Assembly (NCBI RefSeq): GCF_003340345.1
Contig: NZ_PPTQ01000005.1
Span: 1-64,000, forward strand
DNA: 64,000 nucleotides
Direction: 5' to 3'
DNA from: Paraeggerthella hongkongensis
GTDB lineage: Bacteria; Actinomycetota; Coriobacteriia; Coriobacteriales; Eggerthellaceae
Positions 53,457 to 61,932 of this stretch are shown here, piece by piece (the stretch's first letter is position 1; the number at the start of each line of letters is the position of its first letter). Below the pieces are notes generated by a model, which was not told the DNA's origin, made no database searches, and saw only the letters and a program-made list of their open reading frames with translations. A program made the position numbers and the translations under genes.

Positions 53457-54866
53457 TTATCGATAGAATCGTCTGTCCTTCGTTGTTCCTTTCGTTTGAA
53501 GCGTCCCGTTTTTGATCATCTTCTGCAAATGAGTGCTTGCCGTGCGCTTTGTAACCCCGGCCGACTCTGCAACCTGCGCTATCGTGATAGTGCCGTTTTC
53601 GACAAGAAGTTTCTCTATCGTTGCGCGGACGTCTGCCCGCTTGCTCTCGCGTGCAACCTTCGTCGAGGCGGCTGTCGCGGATCGACCCGATAGAAGTCCT
53701 TTTGCATCCGGGATTGACGCCTTGAAGATATCCCCTTCGACCAGCTTCGGTTCTGCGCCTAGGAATGGAGCCGCGTAGCGGAAGAGGTTCCTCGTTCCGC
53801 TGCCCAGGGCTTCAGCGCGCCCGATGTTTCCAAAAAAGCTGGCGATGATGGGGTTCTTGGGCATGGGATTGAAGTTTGCGAGGGTGATGCGGCCTTCGAG
53901 CAGGGTACGGCTTGCGTTTTCGGTGCGCAGTCCCTCCTTGTCCACAATGAGCTTTGCTGGAAAGGGATTCGTGAACTCACGATGTACGAGGATGTTTGCG
54001 ACGAGCTCGCGAACGACTATGTCCCGAGCGCTTATCGCCTGGCTGCCTTCAAGGTAGAACGGATCCGGAAGGTGTTTCGAGCAGAAATCGCATAGTTGGT
54101 CGTAAGCTTCTATCAAATTGGTTCGCACGGTCAGCCGATCATCGTACCGATCGACATCGGCAAGGCGCACTATCGCGTCGGTAACGTATGCGGGGGCGAT
54201 CGAGGCTATGACCTCGTCCGTGCCAAGGAGCATCGCGCAAGCCATGGTCAGCCCTTCCTGTCCCGTCTGGAAATCCCTCCCGTATAGCTTGGCGCTTCGC
54301 AACAGCTCCTCGTCATCCATGCCGATCCATGGATGATCCGCGCGTTTTGCCGCAGCCAATTGCCTCACGCGAGGGAGGAGGTCCAATCTCAAGTCCGCCG
54401 TCCGCAGATAGGGATAGATTCTCTGCTCGGTATACACTCCCTGCTTGCGCAGGTACAATGCCGCTATCTGCGTCTCGCCCACGATCTTTACATCCTCGTC
54501 AAACACGCGATCGTACACCGCGCCCTTGAACCGATGGATCGCGGAATCTGCGGGCACCCAGATGCGGACGACTTTCTTTCCGTGATAGTCGATGTCTTCG
54601 AATTCCAGGGAAGGCAGGGAGTCGAACAGCCGCGGATTGTTGGCGACGTTTATCACGTTGCGTTTCACCTCGTCGGCATTCGGAGTTCCGATGCCTACGA
54701 CGGTTCCGTCGTCTTCGATTCCCAGGAAGATGCTGCCTCCCAGGCGGTTGCCGAAAGAGCAGATCGTCTCGAAGGTGTCCTGGCCGGGCTTGCTTCCGCA
54801 GCGTTTGAATTCCACTGTGGTTGACTCGCCATTTTGCAGATGTCTCTCGAAGTCCTCGATATCCAT
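53457..54866 (-). CDS. AlbA_2/Schlafen-like ATP-binding regulator with winged helix
   Basis: The 469-residue protein has an N-terminal AlbA_2 (divergent AAA_4/Schlafen) domain with STTVEFKRCG and 'FGNRLGGSIFLGIEDDGTVVG'. A central region leads to an ATPase-like C-terminal domain ('ARDIVVRELVANILVHREFT', 'GSGTRNLFRY'). A final winged helix follows (TIAQVAESAGVTKRTASTHLQKM). These are usually called RecG-like helicase-related or transcriptional regulators. ATG 54866 follows GGAAGGGG; an upstream ATG would run into the operator. Iterons upstream suggest autoregulation. Confidence 0.85.
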   Translation of the reverse strand: MDIEDFERHLQNGESTTVEFKRCGSKPGQDTFETICSFGNRLGGSIFLGIEDDGTVVGIGTPNADEVKRNVINVANNPRLFDSLPSLEFEDIDYHGKKVVRIWVPADSAIHRFKGAVYDRVFDEDVKIVGETQIAALYLRKQGVYTEQRIYPYLRTADLRLDLLPRVRQLAAAKRADHPWIGMDDEELLRSAKLYGRDFQTGQEGLTMACAMLLGTDEVIASIAPAYVTDAIVRLADVDRYDDRLTVRTNLIEAYDQLCDFCSKHLPDPFYLEGSQAISARDIVVRELVANILVHREFTNPFPAKLIVDKEGLRTENASRTLLEGRITLANFNPMPKNPIIASFFGNIGRAEALGSGTRNLFRYAAPFLGAEPKLVEGDIFKASIPDAKGLLSGRSATAASTKVARESKRADVRATIEKLLVENGTITIAQVAESAGVTKRTASTHLQKMIKNGTLQTKGTTKDRRFYR

Positions 54867-54881
54867 AAAGCACCCCTTCCT

Positions 54882-54941
54882 TTTAGGAAAGATTTTACCA
54901 TTTAGGAAATCCATTTAGGAAAAATTTTGAATTTTCCTAAA
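54882..54941. promoter_or_regulatory. Iteron-like operator of the AlbA_2 gene
   Basis: TTTAGGAAA occurs at 54882, 54901 and 54914, and its complement TTTCCTAAA at 54933, all within 60 bp directly upstream of the start. Three direct copies and one inverted copy suggest cooperative binding of the gene's own winged-helix product. Confidence 0.8.
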
Positions 54942-54994
54942 TAAGTAAAAGGGTTCCCGGATGAGATTTCATCACCTTAAGCAAGCGAAGGGCG

Positions 54995-55106
54995 CATCAC
55001 CATTTTAGCTACTAAAACAATTGTGATGGTATACGTACCTTTTGGGAGAGCATCACGTTCGCAACGTGGGGGTCGTGGGTTCGAATCCCATCATCTCCAC
55101 CACGGA
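54995..55106 (+). repeat. Cassette junction BC: nested inverted repeat plus tRNA-Ala 3' part
   Basis: It has the same 112-bp layout as junction AB: CATCACC...TTTAG-CTA-CTAAA...GTGATGG, then TATACGTACCTTTT and the 63-bp tRNA-derived end. The tRNA-derived part is identical to junction AB and differs from the intact tRNA by a swapped T-stem pair (GTGGG/CCCAT). Confidence 0.9.
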
Positions 55107-55113
55107 ATTTTGA

Positions 55114-55145
55114 TCGGGCCGGAAGTTTCTTCCGGCCCGATTTTC
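55114..55145 (+). terminator. Terminator after junction BC
   Basis: TCGGGCCGGAAG-TTT-CTTCCGGCCCGA followed by TTTTCG: perfect 12-bp stem. Confidence 0.88.
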
Positions 55146-55729
55146 GCGTATGGAGCGCATTCTTGTCCGAAGTGGCATCGCTATTGGAATGTCGCCCAAA
55201 ATGTGGTATAAGAATAGTGGTGGTTCCGAAAGGGGCTACTTCCGAGAGCCGGGGGAAGTCCCCCGGCAATTTCTTTTTCAAGCTCGCGCGCAGAGCGAAG
55301 AACCGAGACCATAGGCAAGAACGTGTACCTTGATCCTATCGTGATCGATATAGTATGGATCTGTCTCGTAAATCCTGCCGGCAATGCCTAAATGCATAAC
55401 AAATGAAGTCCTGGTCATCTGGTCTTCAGTGTATAATAAATGCACTTCATGCATGGGCATGAAGGCAGTCGTTGCTTCTGTCAAGAGGCACCGGATCACG
55501 AACTTCACGTGTATCGATACACGCAAATTTCGCGCTCCTAAACGCTGTTGGCAGGACACTTCGACACCTCCTTCCAGTATAGGTAGGAACGTTTCAAAGG
55601 CCGTCTTCCATCGAGAAGTGAGCTTGGCGGGATTCTTTTGGTGACCAAAAGAATAGTTCGGGTTTCTGCTCAAAGGTAAAGAGCTTCCGCCCTCGTTTCC
55701 TTTGGGCATGCGGCCTCGCGAGGAGCCGA
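55146..55729 (+). ncRNA. Structured 5' region of the reverse transcriptase, candidate template RNA
   Basis: No rightward gene is present in 584 bases, yet several clean hairpins occur: CTTCATGC-ATGG-GCATGAAG (55445-55464), a perfect 16-base palindrome CGTGTATCGATACACG (55508-55523) and ATTCTTTTGG-TGA-CCAAAAGAAT (55632-55654). A leftward frame 55278-55709 of 143 codons also spans it, so protein coding on the other strand is not excluded. Retron and DRT-type systems keep their template or guide RNA in this position. I cannot name an RNA family. Confidence 0.45.
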
Positions 55730-57160
55730 ATGAAGAAATCTGATTTGAAATGGGCGGGCTGCTGTTCTCGAAAAGACGACTGTCTCAGTTGCAAGCAATA
55801 TTCTTTATGCTCAAGCTGGGCCGTTTATCTCGATAGGCATAAGACTTCAAAAGGGTATTCTCATTTTGATAAGCGAACTTCGCTCGCATCCTTTAAAACT
55901 AGAAGTAAGGTTCTGGATCCCCGGTGGGTTGCTCGTCACGGTTTTTGGCCATTGATTCATTGCAGAATGGACAGAAGCGTATTTTCTAATCCGAAAAACG
56001 AGAAGCTAAATTGCAGGAAGAAAAAAACAAGAGAGATAAGATATTGTGCCCACATTGATAGGTGCATCTACCAGAGATATTCTTTCCTGCTGGATTCTCG
56101 ATATAATGAATTTGCGGTGAACTGCGGAATAGATGATTCTGCTATTGCGTATCGAACGAATAAAAAGGCATGTAATATTGATCATGCGAAACATGCATTT
56201 GATTTTATTCAATCTTGTCGACGGTGTATAATTCTGGTGGCAGATTTTGCCGATTTTTTCGACAAGGTCGATCATATGTATCTCAAATCAGCATTATGCA
56301 CATTGTTGGAGACGGATAAGCTCCTGCCAGACTACTATGCTGTATTTAAAAACACAACCAAATATGCATGCTGGGACTGGAATTCTCTGGTTGATATCTG
56401 CGGTCTCGAGAACTGTCGAAAAGCACGGAAAGAAATGAACGAGAAGGAGATGGTGCTGAGCGACGAGCAGTTTCGATCCAATGTCAAAAGTTGCGTCAAA
56501 ACAAACCCTAATAGCTTTGGTATTCCTCAAGGTTCGCCAATAAGTTCAGTTTTTTCAAACATCTATTTAATTCAATTTGACCAAGAAGTTAGGCGTATCG
56601 TTGACTCGTTTTCTGGATTATATCTAAGGTATTGTGATGACCTGTTTGTCGCCATTCCTGCGCTCGACGAAGATTGTAGCTCGGCGCTTGCAGCTATAGA
56701 CTCAGTGCTGCAATGTATCGATCTTCAAAAAGGGGTTGAAGTGAAGAAGGAGAAAACAAAGCTTTTGCATTATGGTGCCGATGCGCTTAATCCGAATGGC
56801 TTGCTTGTGGAAATAGACAAAGCGGGAAACGTGGTAAATGAAAAAACGAGACTTGACTATCTCGGTTTTTCATTCGACGGCAGCAGTCGCAAGATTAGAG
56901 CTAAAACAATATCGAAGTATCATTATCGCATGCGTCGAAAAGCAAAGACAGTAGCTTTTCAAAATCGAGGGCGCGTCAATTTATATGGAACGTACTCTGA
57001 ACGAGCGATCCAGATTTCTAAAAAGAGGTCGTTTATCGACTACGCTAAGAATTCTGCTCAAAAAATGATGCTGAATGATCCCGAAAGCAACGCCATTGTT
57101 AAGCACAATATGGAGAAGATTGCGAAGGCAATTAATGAGTACAGTCAAGAAAAAAGATAG
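55730..57160 (+). CDS. Reverse transcriptase, YCDD type, probable anti-phage (DRT/unknown-group) class
   Basis: The 476-residue protein has motif A ADFADFFDKVDH (from residue 171), motif B GIPQGSPISS (from 264), the catalytic YCDD at 301-304, and a thumb-side LDYLGFSFDG. The N-terminus has a Cys cluster (CCSRKDDCLSCKQYSLC). There is no maturase, HNH endonuclease or integrase domain, which argues against a group II intron or mobile retroelement. It is alone in its cassette, behind a structured region. The class (retron, DRT, Abi-like) cannot be fixed; YCDD is unlike the usual retron YADD. Confidence 0.88.
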   Translation: MKKSDLKWAGCCSRKDDCLSCKQYSLCSSWAVYLDRHKTSKGYSHFDKRTSLASFKTRSKVLDPRWVARHGFWPLIHCRMDRSVFSNPKNEKLNCRKKKTREIRYCAHIDRCIYQRYSFLLDSRYNEFAVNCGIDDSAIAYRTNKKACNIDHAKHAFDFIQSCRRCIILVADFADFFDKVDHMYLKSALCTLLETDKLLPDYYAVFKNTTKYACWDWNSLVDICGLENCRKARKEMNEKEMVLSDEQFRSNVKSCVKTNPNSFGIPQGSPISSVFSNIYLIQFDQEVRRIVDSFSGLYLRYCDDLFVAIPALDEDCSSALAAIDSVLQCIDLQKGVEVKKEKTKLLHYGADALNPNGLLVEIDKAGNVVNEKTRLDYLGFSFDGSSRKIRAKTISKYHYRMRRKAKTVAFQNRGRVNLYGTYSERAIQISKKRSFIDYAKNSAQKMMLNDPESNAIVKHNMEKIAKAINEYSQEKR

Positions 57161-57216
57161 TAATCGAAGTAATTCAAAATGGCTAGTTATTCCATTTTGA
57201 CCAGAGGCCAAGGATA

Positions 57217-57324
57217 CATCACCGTTTTAGTTACTAAAGTAATTGTGATGGTGCACGTACCTTTGGGAGGACATCACGTTCGAGACGGGGGTCGCGGGTT
57301 TGAATCCTATCGTCTCCGCCATAA
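57217..57324 (+). repeat. Junction C-end: nested inverted repeat plus degenerate tRNA-Ala 3' part
   Basis: The module CATCACC...TTTAG-TTA-CTAAA...GTGATGG is intact, followed by GTGCACGTACCTTT. The tRNA-derived part is damaged (GGGAGGACATCACG, CGAGACGGGGG, TTTGAATCCTATCGTCTCCGCC), so anticodon and acceptor pairing is lost. It is the oldest or least constrained copy and marks the end of the array. Confidence 0.85.
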
Positions 57325-57327
57325 CCA

Positions 57328-57368
57328 ATAACCGGGTTCTTCTACTAAGAACCCGGTTATTTCTTTAC
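57328..57368 (+). terminator. Terminator after the last junction
   Basis: ATAACCGGGTTCTT-CTACT-AAGAACCCGGTTAT followed by TTCTTTAC: perfect 14-bp stem. From here to 57685 (about 317 bp) I see no gene. Confidence 0.85.
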
Positions 57369-57685
57369 CGGACGTTTCTTCCAGGCTTTTCTGGGCCGTT
57401 TTTCTGAAACGTGCCCGGTTGCGCTGCGAAGTCGCCAGGATTCTCCAGGCGCTTCATGTGTTGCTCCATTGTTGCGACAGTCTTTGTATCCAATCTGGGG
57501 AAATGCAACGCCCGGTATGCCGAATAAGCAAACTTCCGCCATTTTGGTCTGATAGTATAAAGGAGTCCTTCTCGGTCAACTTTGCACGTACGGGGATCTT
57601 TCTCTGCCGAACAGGGCGAAGGTGTAAAAGCGAGAATTCGAAACGCTCTACCCCGAGAATGAGACGGTGACGGAAGGGGCGCGCG

Positions 57686-57910
57686 GTGCTCGATCTTCCC
57701 GGTGCCGTCTCGGCGGTATCCGGCGGCTTCGACTCGGAAGGCGCAAGGAACCTGCATGACGATACGAAAACGCTCGGAACCGGGGTGGTGGTCGCGGGGT
57801 TTTCTCGTAGCGGCGGCGATCTTCGGATTCGTGTGCAGGTCAAAAAGCCGGTCGCAAATGCGCTTCTTTATAAATACGATGCTGTCAGCATATTGCCGTT
57901 GAGATTTTGA
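57686..57910 (+). CDS. Possible small protein (74 aa)
   Basis: A GTG at 57686 follows GGAAGGGG at good distance. The product (start LDLPGAVSAVSGGFDSEG, end ALLYKYDAVSILPLRF) has normal composition and no recognised family. It ends 13 bp before the next start. It may instead be the tail of a decayed gene. Low certainty. Confidence 0.35.
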   Translation: MLDLPGAVSAVSGGFDSEGARNLHDDTKTLGTGVVVAGFSRSGGDLRIRVQVKKPVANALLYKYDAVSILPLRF

Positions 57911-57923
57911 GAGGATGGTGCAA

Positions 57924-58127
57924 ATGGTAGGCTTGTTCGACATTATCAGCCTCATTCTTTTCGGTGGTCCGACATCGGAGGAAATGGAGCAGGCGGAAAT
58001 CGACGTCGAGAACGCTCGGGTAAGTGGGGATAAGAAAAAAATCGTCAGGGCCACCTTGGTGTATATCTTAGGGGTGCTCACCTTCGTCTCTGGTGTCGCG
58101 TGGCTGGTGTTCGCCTTTTTCGAGTAG
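57924..58127 (+). CDS. Small membrane protein (67 aa)
   Basis: ATG 57924 follows GAGAGGA; ATG 57915 is also in frame. There is an N-terminal hydrophobic patch, an acidic helix (SEEMEQAEIDVENARVSGDKKK) and a C-terminal membrane helix ending AFFE. No family recognised. Probably a single-span membrane protein. A hairpin follows at 58138. Confidence 0.6.
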   Translation: MVGLFDIISLILFGGPTSEEMEQAEIDVENARVSGDKKKIVRATLVYILGVLTFVSGVAWLVFAFFE

Positions 58128-58137
58128 CGAGAGGACA

Positions 58138-58166
58138 ATCGGTCTGCCGTGCGCCGACAGACCGAT
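58138..58166 (+). terminator. Hairpin after the small membrane protein
   Basis: ATCGGTCTG and CAGACCGAT pair over 11 bases without a U-tract. A second hairpin, GAGCGGA/TCCGCTC then TAGTTTTT, is at 58344-58380. The remaining sequence to 58822 holds no gene I can support; short frames on both strands around 58180-58330 look like gene debris. Confidence 0.5.
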
Positions 58167-58822
58167 CGAGCAGTGCGCAGAGCGAGTTCGGTTGCGAGCT
58201 GTATGGGTTCTCGACGTGGAGCGTGTTGGTGATTTCCGCAGGTCCGGTTGCGGAGCTTTTTCCGCTGGCCATGGTGTACTCAACGTCGAAGGATCCTCCG
58301 CGTGCTGGGAAAACTGGGTAAAACGTCATTGCCTGGTTTTGCGGAGCGGAGTCGCGGAAAGTGATTCCGCTCTAGTTTTTATAGACCCTTGTACCCATTG
58401 CTCAGGTTCCCGATGCGCTCGCGCCCCGCTCCTTGGTCGTCCGACCGCCTTGGGGCTCCGCGCTTCGGCGGTCTCCGCGGCTGTATTGAGGCAGCGCCAT
58501 GCGGCCACTCCCCGGTTCTCTTGTCGCATCCGTGTGCGACGACGTAGGGCGGGCATGCGCCGCCCCTGAACAATAACGCATTCCTGTCGAGCCTTTGCAA
58601 TGCCACTCGGCCCTTCGGGCTGAAGGCCTATGCGACCTTTCATGCGAGATTGCGCGTTTGGGTTGGCGCGGCGTACTGCACACCGGCTTCGTCCCGTTCG
58701 ACCTTGCATCCGAAAGCCGCCGCCGTTGTGCGGATGGCATGCAGGTCGCTTCCGGCCATCATCCCTTCCTCGTGTCGTGGCCGTCGCTCGCATACGGCTC
58801 GCCCGATGCGACGCCCGTCGCC

Positions 58823-60127
58823 TTAGCTTCTCTTCTGCTCGTACATCCTGGAATCGGCCAGTTGAAGGACTTCTTCGAAGCTCGATCCTTCGGTCGGGAA
58901 GGTGGCGTAGCCGAAACTCAAGGCAATCGGCAATTCGGTCTGCCCGATGTCGACGCGTTCGCTGTTCAGGCTTTCCAGCTTGGAGCAGAACGCGCGAATC
59001 CCGTTTTCGCCGGACACGCCTCGAAGCACGATCGCAAGCTCGTCTCCACCCAGTCGGATAGCCAGATCGTCGCTGCGTATCATCGACTGTATCCTGTCGG
59101 CAACGCTGATCAGCAGCCTGTCGCCGGCATCGTGGCCGTAGGTGTCGTTGATGTTCTTGAAGTTGTCGAGGTCCAGGTAGAAAATCGTATAGGAACCGGA
59201 GCCTTCGGCTGTCAAGGATTCGAATTCCTTGAGCTTGCTCCTGTTGCCAAGCCCGGTCAGGTTGTCGACGAACGCTTCGTTGCGCGCGCGGTCTAGCTCG
59301 TCTTCCTTTCTTCTCAGGTACCTGAATCGCATGATGGACATAAGCAGGCCCGATAAGAACACGGTCAAAACGATGGCGCCTTCCAAGCTGTCCGGACGCT
59401 TTTCGATGTCGAGCTGCCAAAATCCGTTCGCCAGGGGAATCTTGACGGACACGGCGCCGCGCCCCGTATAGTTGCCGCTGGCCTCCATGAGCGTCTTTTC
59501 TCCTCCATTGACCGTGGCGCTCAACTCGTACTCGCATCCCAGCATGTCGACCGTTTCCAGGTCGATGGTTTCAAGCACGCTCCGAGTGTCCATCACAAGA
59601 GACACCATGCCCCAGAACTCTTCCGTTCCGTTTTCGTCCGGCAGAAACACCGCCTTTCTCAAAATCAACCCCGACCCCCCTTGGGTAAGCTCGTAGGGTC
59701 CGGATAGCACGGGCTCGCGGGTTTCCAGAGCGATCTCCGCTTCTTTTTTGCGCTCGGGCATTTCGAAAATGTTGTCGCCGATAGCGCTTTCGTTCCCTTC
59801 GCGAGGGAATACGTGCTCGACGATGCCACGGGGGAGAAACGAGATATTGCGCACTTCCGGCTGACGGGCTATGGGGTCGAGCAGGATTTCCAGTTCGTCG
59901 TCGGAAAGCGTATCGTAGCCGGATTCCACTACGGCTTCCGCAAGCTCGATCCCCAAGTAGGCTTGGCCAAGGGTGCTCTCTATGCGGCCGCTGCCAAATT
60001 GCAGGAACGTTCCCAGGTCGCCCTGGTCCCTGTTTAGGAATCCGAGGGACAAGATAAGCACGACCAAGATGTCGATGGCCAGCATGGCAACCAGCGAAGC
60101 TGTCGAGTTTCTGATTCCTGCACGCAT
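58823..60127 (-). CDS. Diguanylate cyclase with extracytoplasmic sensor (GGDEL)
   Basis: The 434-residue protein has a membrane helix near residues 12-34, an outside sensor of about 220 residues of the CHASE/Cache type (AYLGIELAEAVVES...), a second helix near 260, and a C-terminal GGDEF domain. The active loop reads GGDEL, an accepted variant. RSDD five residues before it is an intact inhibitory site. ATG 60127 follows ATAGGAGC. It is divergent from nrfA, so it may sense a respiratory signal, but that is inference. Confidence 0.88.
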   Translation of the reverse strand: MRAGIRNSTASLVAMLAIDILVVLILSLGFLNRDQGDLGTFLQFGSGRIESTLGQAYLGIELAEAVVESGYDTLSDDELEILLDPIARQPEVRNISFLPRGIVEHVFPREGNESAIGDNIFEMPERKKEAEIALETREPVLSGPYELTQGGSGLILRKAVFLPDENGTEEFWGMVSLVMDTRSVLETIDLETVDMLGCEYELSATVNGGEKTLMEASGNYTGRGAVSVKIPLANGFWQLDIEKRPDSLEGAIVLTVFLSGLLMSIMRFRYLRRKEDELDRARNEAFVDNLTGLGNRSKLKEFESLTAEGSGSYTIFYLDLDNFKNINDTYGHDAGDRLLISVADRIQSMIRSDDLAIRLGGDELAIVLRGVSGENGIRAFCSKLESLNSERVDIGQTELPIALSFGYATFPTEGSSFEEVLQLADSRMYEQKRS

Positions 60128-60402
60128 GGGGCTCCTATAGTTGAAGCAAGGCCCGCTCGGGCGCAAGCTCCTTAGACATGAGAAAGATATGCGCGTCACT
60201 CATAAGTCCATGATACCGCATAAACGGGTTGCGACATTGAGGATCGAAACCGCATCGGCATGAGGCAGACGCAGCATGTAAGGGTTTTTCCCTAATGCGC
60301 AGGGTGAAATCCCCGCAGTTGATCTTGGTATGCTCGCTTTATGTTGAGAAAGCTTGTATATTTTGTGGAGGAGAGATCGTCAGTCAAAGGGAGGAGATTT
60401 GT

Positions 60403-61728
60403 ATGACTAAGGTCAAGAAGAACAAACTCGCTCTCTGGACCGCATCGCTATGCGCGTTTGGTATGGTCATGGGGCTGGTTGCATGCGCGCCCCAGGCTGC
60501 TACCGACGGCAAAGCGGACCAGAAAGAAGAGAGCAAGACGCAGAAGGTGGAAACGCCCGCTGCAGACGAGTTCGGCGTTGTCGTTGCTGATTCGTGGAAG
60601 GACATCTATCCCGATCAGTACAAGACGTACAAGGAAAACGATGCCAACTCGCCGGATTCCGGCAAGCATAACTATCTGGAGCTGTACCCGGCTCTGAACA
60701 CCATGTACAAAGGTTATGCGTTTGCATTGGGCTACGACGAGGCTTCCAGCCACGTGTATTCGCTGAAGAGCGTGAAGGAAACTCCTCGTACCATCAAGAA
60801 AGAGCAGCTTGCCGGCTGCATCACGTGCAAGACGCCGCAGTTCACCGCCATGGTGAACGAAAAGGGCGAGGGCGTCTACAAGGAGAAGTTCAACGACATG
60901 ATCGGTCAGTTCACCGAGCCGATCAGCTGCTACAACTGCCACGAGAACGATCCGTCTCAGATCAAGTTGACGCATTCGTACTGGGTTGACTCGCTGGGCA
61001 ACGCCGCCAACGACGACAAGGCTGCCCCGCTGGGCGCCCAGGCGTGCGGCCAGTGCCACAACGAGTACTACTTCGATGGCGAGACCAAGGCCACTACGAA
61101 CCCGTACACGGGCCTCGAGCAGATGACCCCCGACGCTATTCTGGCGTACTACGACGAGCGCAACTTCAAAGATTGGGAGCATGCTGACACGCTGGCCCCC
61201 ATGCTGAAGGTGCAGCATCCTGAGTTCGAGACCATCTACGGCGGCAAGCAGACCACGATGGCCAAGAACGGCTACAGCTGCGGCGATTGCCACATGGGCA
61301 CCGTCGAGGGCGAGAACGGCGAGTACACGTCTCACAACTGGACCAGCCCGCTCGAGAACAAGCAGCTGCTCGAGAACGACTGCAACAGCTGCCACAAGGA
61401 TCTCAAGAAGCAGGTTGCCGATTGGCAGGCTGAAGAAGAAACTCGCGTGACGGCTATCAGCGAGAAGATCGAGGCTCTGACCAAGGGAATCGCCGAGAAG
61501 TACGCTGACGAGATCGCCGCCATGAAGGCTGCCAAGGAAGCAGGCACCGAGGTTCCCGCCGCTTCCGAGGAACTGGCCTCCTTGCAGAAGATTCAGCGCA
61601 ACGCTCAGTTCTACTGGGATTTCGTGATGGTCGAAAACAGCGAGGGCGCCCATAACCCCACGCTGACGTTCGAGACGCTTGACAAGGCCGAGAAAGCTGT
61701 CGACGAGGGGCTTGCGAAACTCGCATAA
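60403..61728 (+). CDS. nrfA: Ammonia-forming cytochrome c nitrite reductase
   Basis: The 441-residue precursor has a lipoprotein-like signal ending GLVAC. It reduces nitrite to ammonium on the outer face of the membrane. Heme sites in order are CITCK (139-143, the lysine-ligated active heme), CYNCH (176), CGQCH (215), CGDCH (293) and CNSCH (327), five in all. ATG 60403 follows GGGAGGAG. nrfH follows after 326 bp with its own promoter; ccmE and ccmF lie downstream. The 275-bp gap upstream has no gene. Confidence 0.96.
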   Translation: MTKVKKNKLALWTASLCAFGMVMGLVACAPQAATDGKADQKEESKTQKVETPAADEFGVVVADSWKDIYPDQYKTYKENDANSPDSGKHNYLELYPALNTMYKGYAFALGYDEASSHVYSLKSVKETPRTIKKEQLAGCITCKTPQFTAMVNEKGEGVYKEKFNDMIGQFTEPISCYNCHENDPSQIKLTHSYWVDSLGNAANDDKAAPLGAQACGQCHNEYYFDGETKATTNPYTGLEQMTPDAILAYYDERNFKDWEHADTLAPMLKVQHPEFETIYGGKQTTMAKNGYSCGDCHMGTVEGENGEYTSHNWTSPLENKQLLENDCNSCHKDLKKQVADWQAEEETRVTAISEKIEALTKGIAEKYADEIAAMKAAKEAGTEVPAASEELASLQKIQRNAQFYWDFVMVENSEGAHNPTLTFETLDKAEKAVDEGLAKLA

Positions 61729-61763
61729 CGCGACAGGGACGTTCTCTCCAACGTTTCTGAGGG

Positions 61764-61795
61764 CAGGGGAAGGGGGCGCATGCTTCCTTCCCCTG
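61764..61795 (+). terminator. Terminator of nrfA
   Basis: CAGGGGAAGG and CCTTCCCCTG pair over a 12-base loop, then TTCC. It probably gives separate nrfA and nrfH messages. Confidence 0.7.
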
Positions 61796-61932
61796 TTCCA
61801 GGGGAGCCGGATTTCGGTCGTGCGGGGTTACGCGAGGTTATGCAAAAAATTGAGCGAAAAAAGCCGAATCACACGAAAAATGGGGGCAATCCGGGCTAAT
61901 TCCCCCCAAATGGGTGATAGGTTTTTTCCCGG

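Larger units (their letters stand above)
53382..55106. mobile_element. Cassette B of the tRNA-Ala array
   Basis: The segment between the first and second tRNA-like junctions holds one leftward gene (53457-54866) with its own operator, plus a terminator at its left end and the conserved module at its right end. No recombinase gene. Confidence 0.75.
55107..57324. mobile_element. Cassette C of the tRNA-Ala array
   Basis: The segment between the second and third tRNA-like junctions carries a rightward reverse transcriptase gene and a roughly 580-bp structured region before it. No integrase or second protein gene is supported. Confidence 0.75.

Noticed and set aside
55278-55709. 143-codon leftward frame before the reverse transcriptase
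   Set aside because: The C-terminal half looks protein-like, but there is no good ribosome site and no family, and it overlaps strong hairpins. Left as an alternative reading of the region, not a called gene.
53270-57324. Three further tRNA-Ala genes
   Set aside because: Only the 3' part from the D-arm side matches. The 5' acceptor half is degenerate and the last copy has lost pairing, so they are junction copies, not intact tRNAs.
58078-58329. 83-codon leftward frame near 58.2 kb
   Set aside because: The N-terminal part looks protein-like, but it runs antisense to the small membrane protein and lacks a ribosome site; probably debris.
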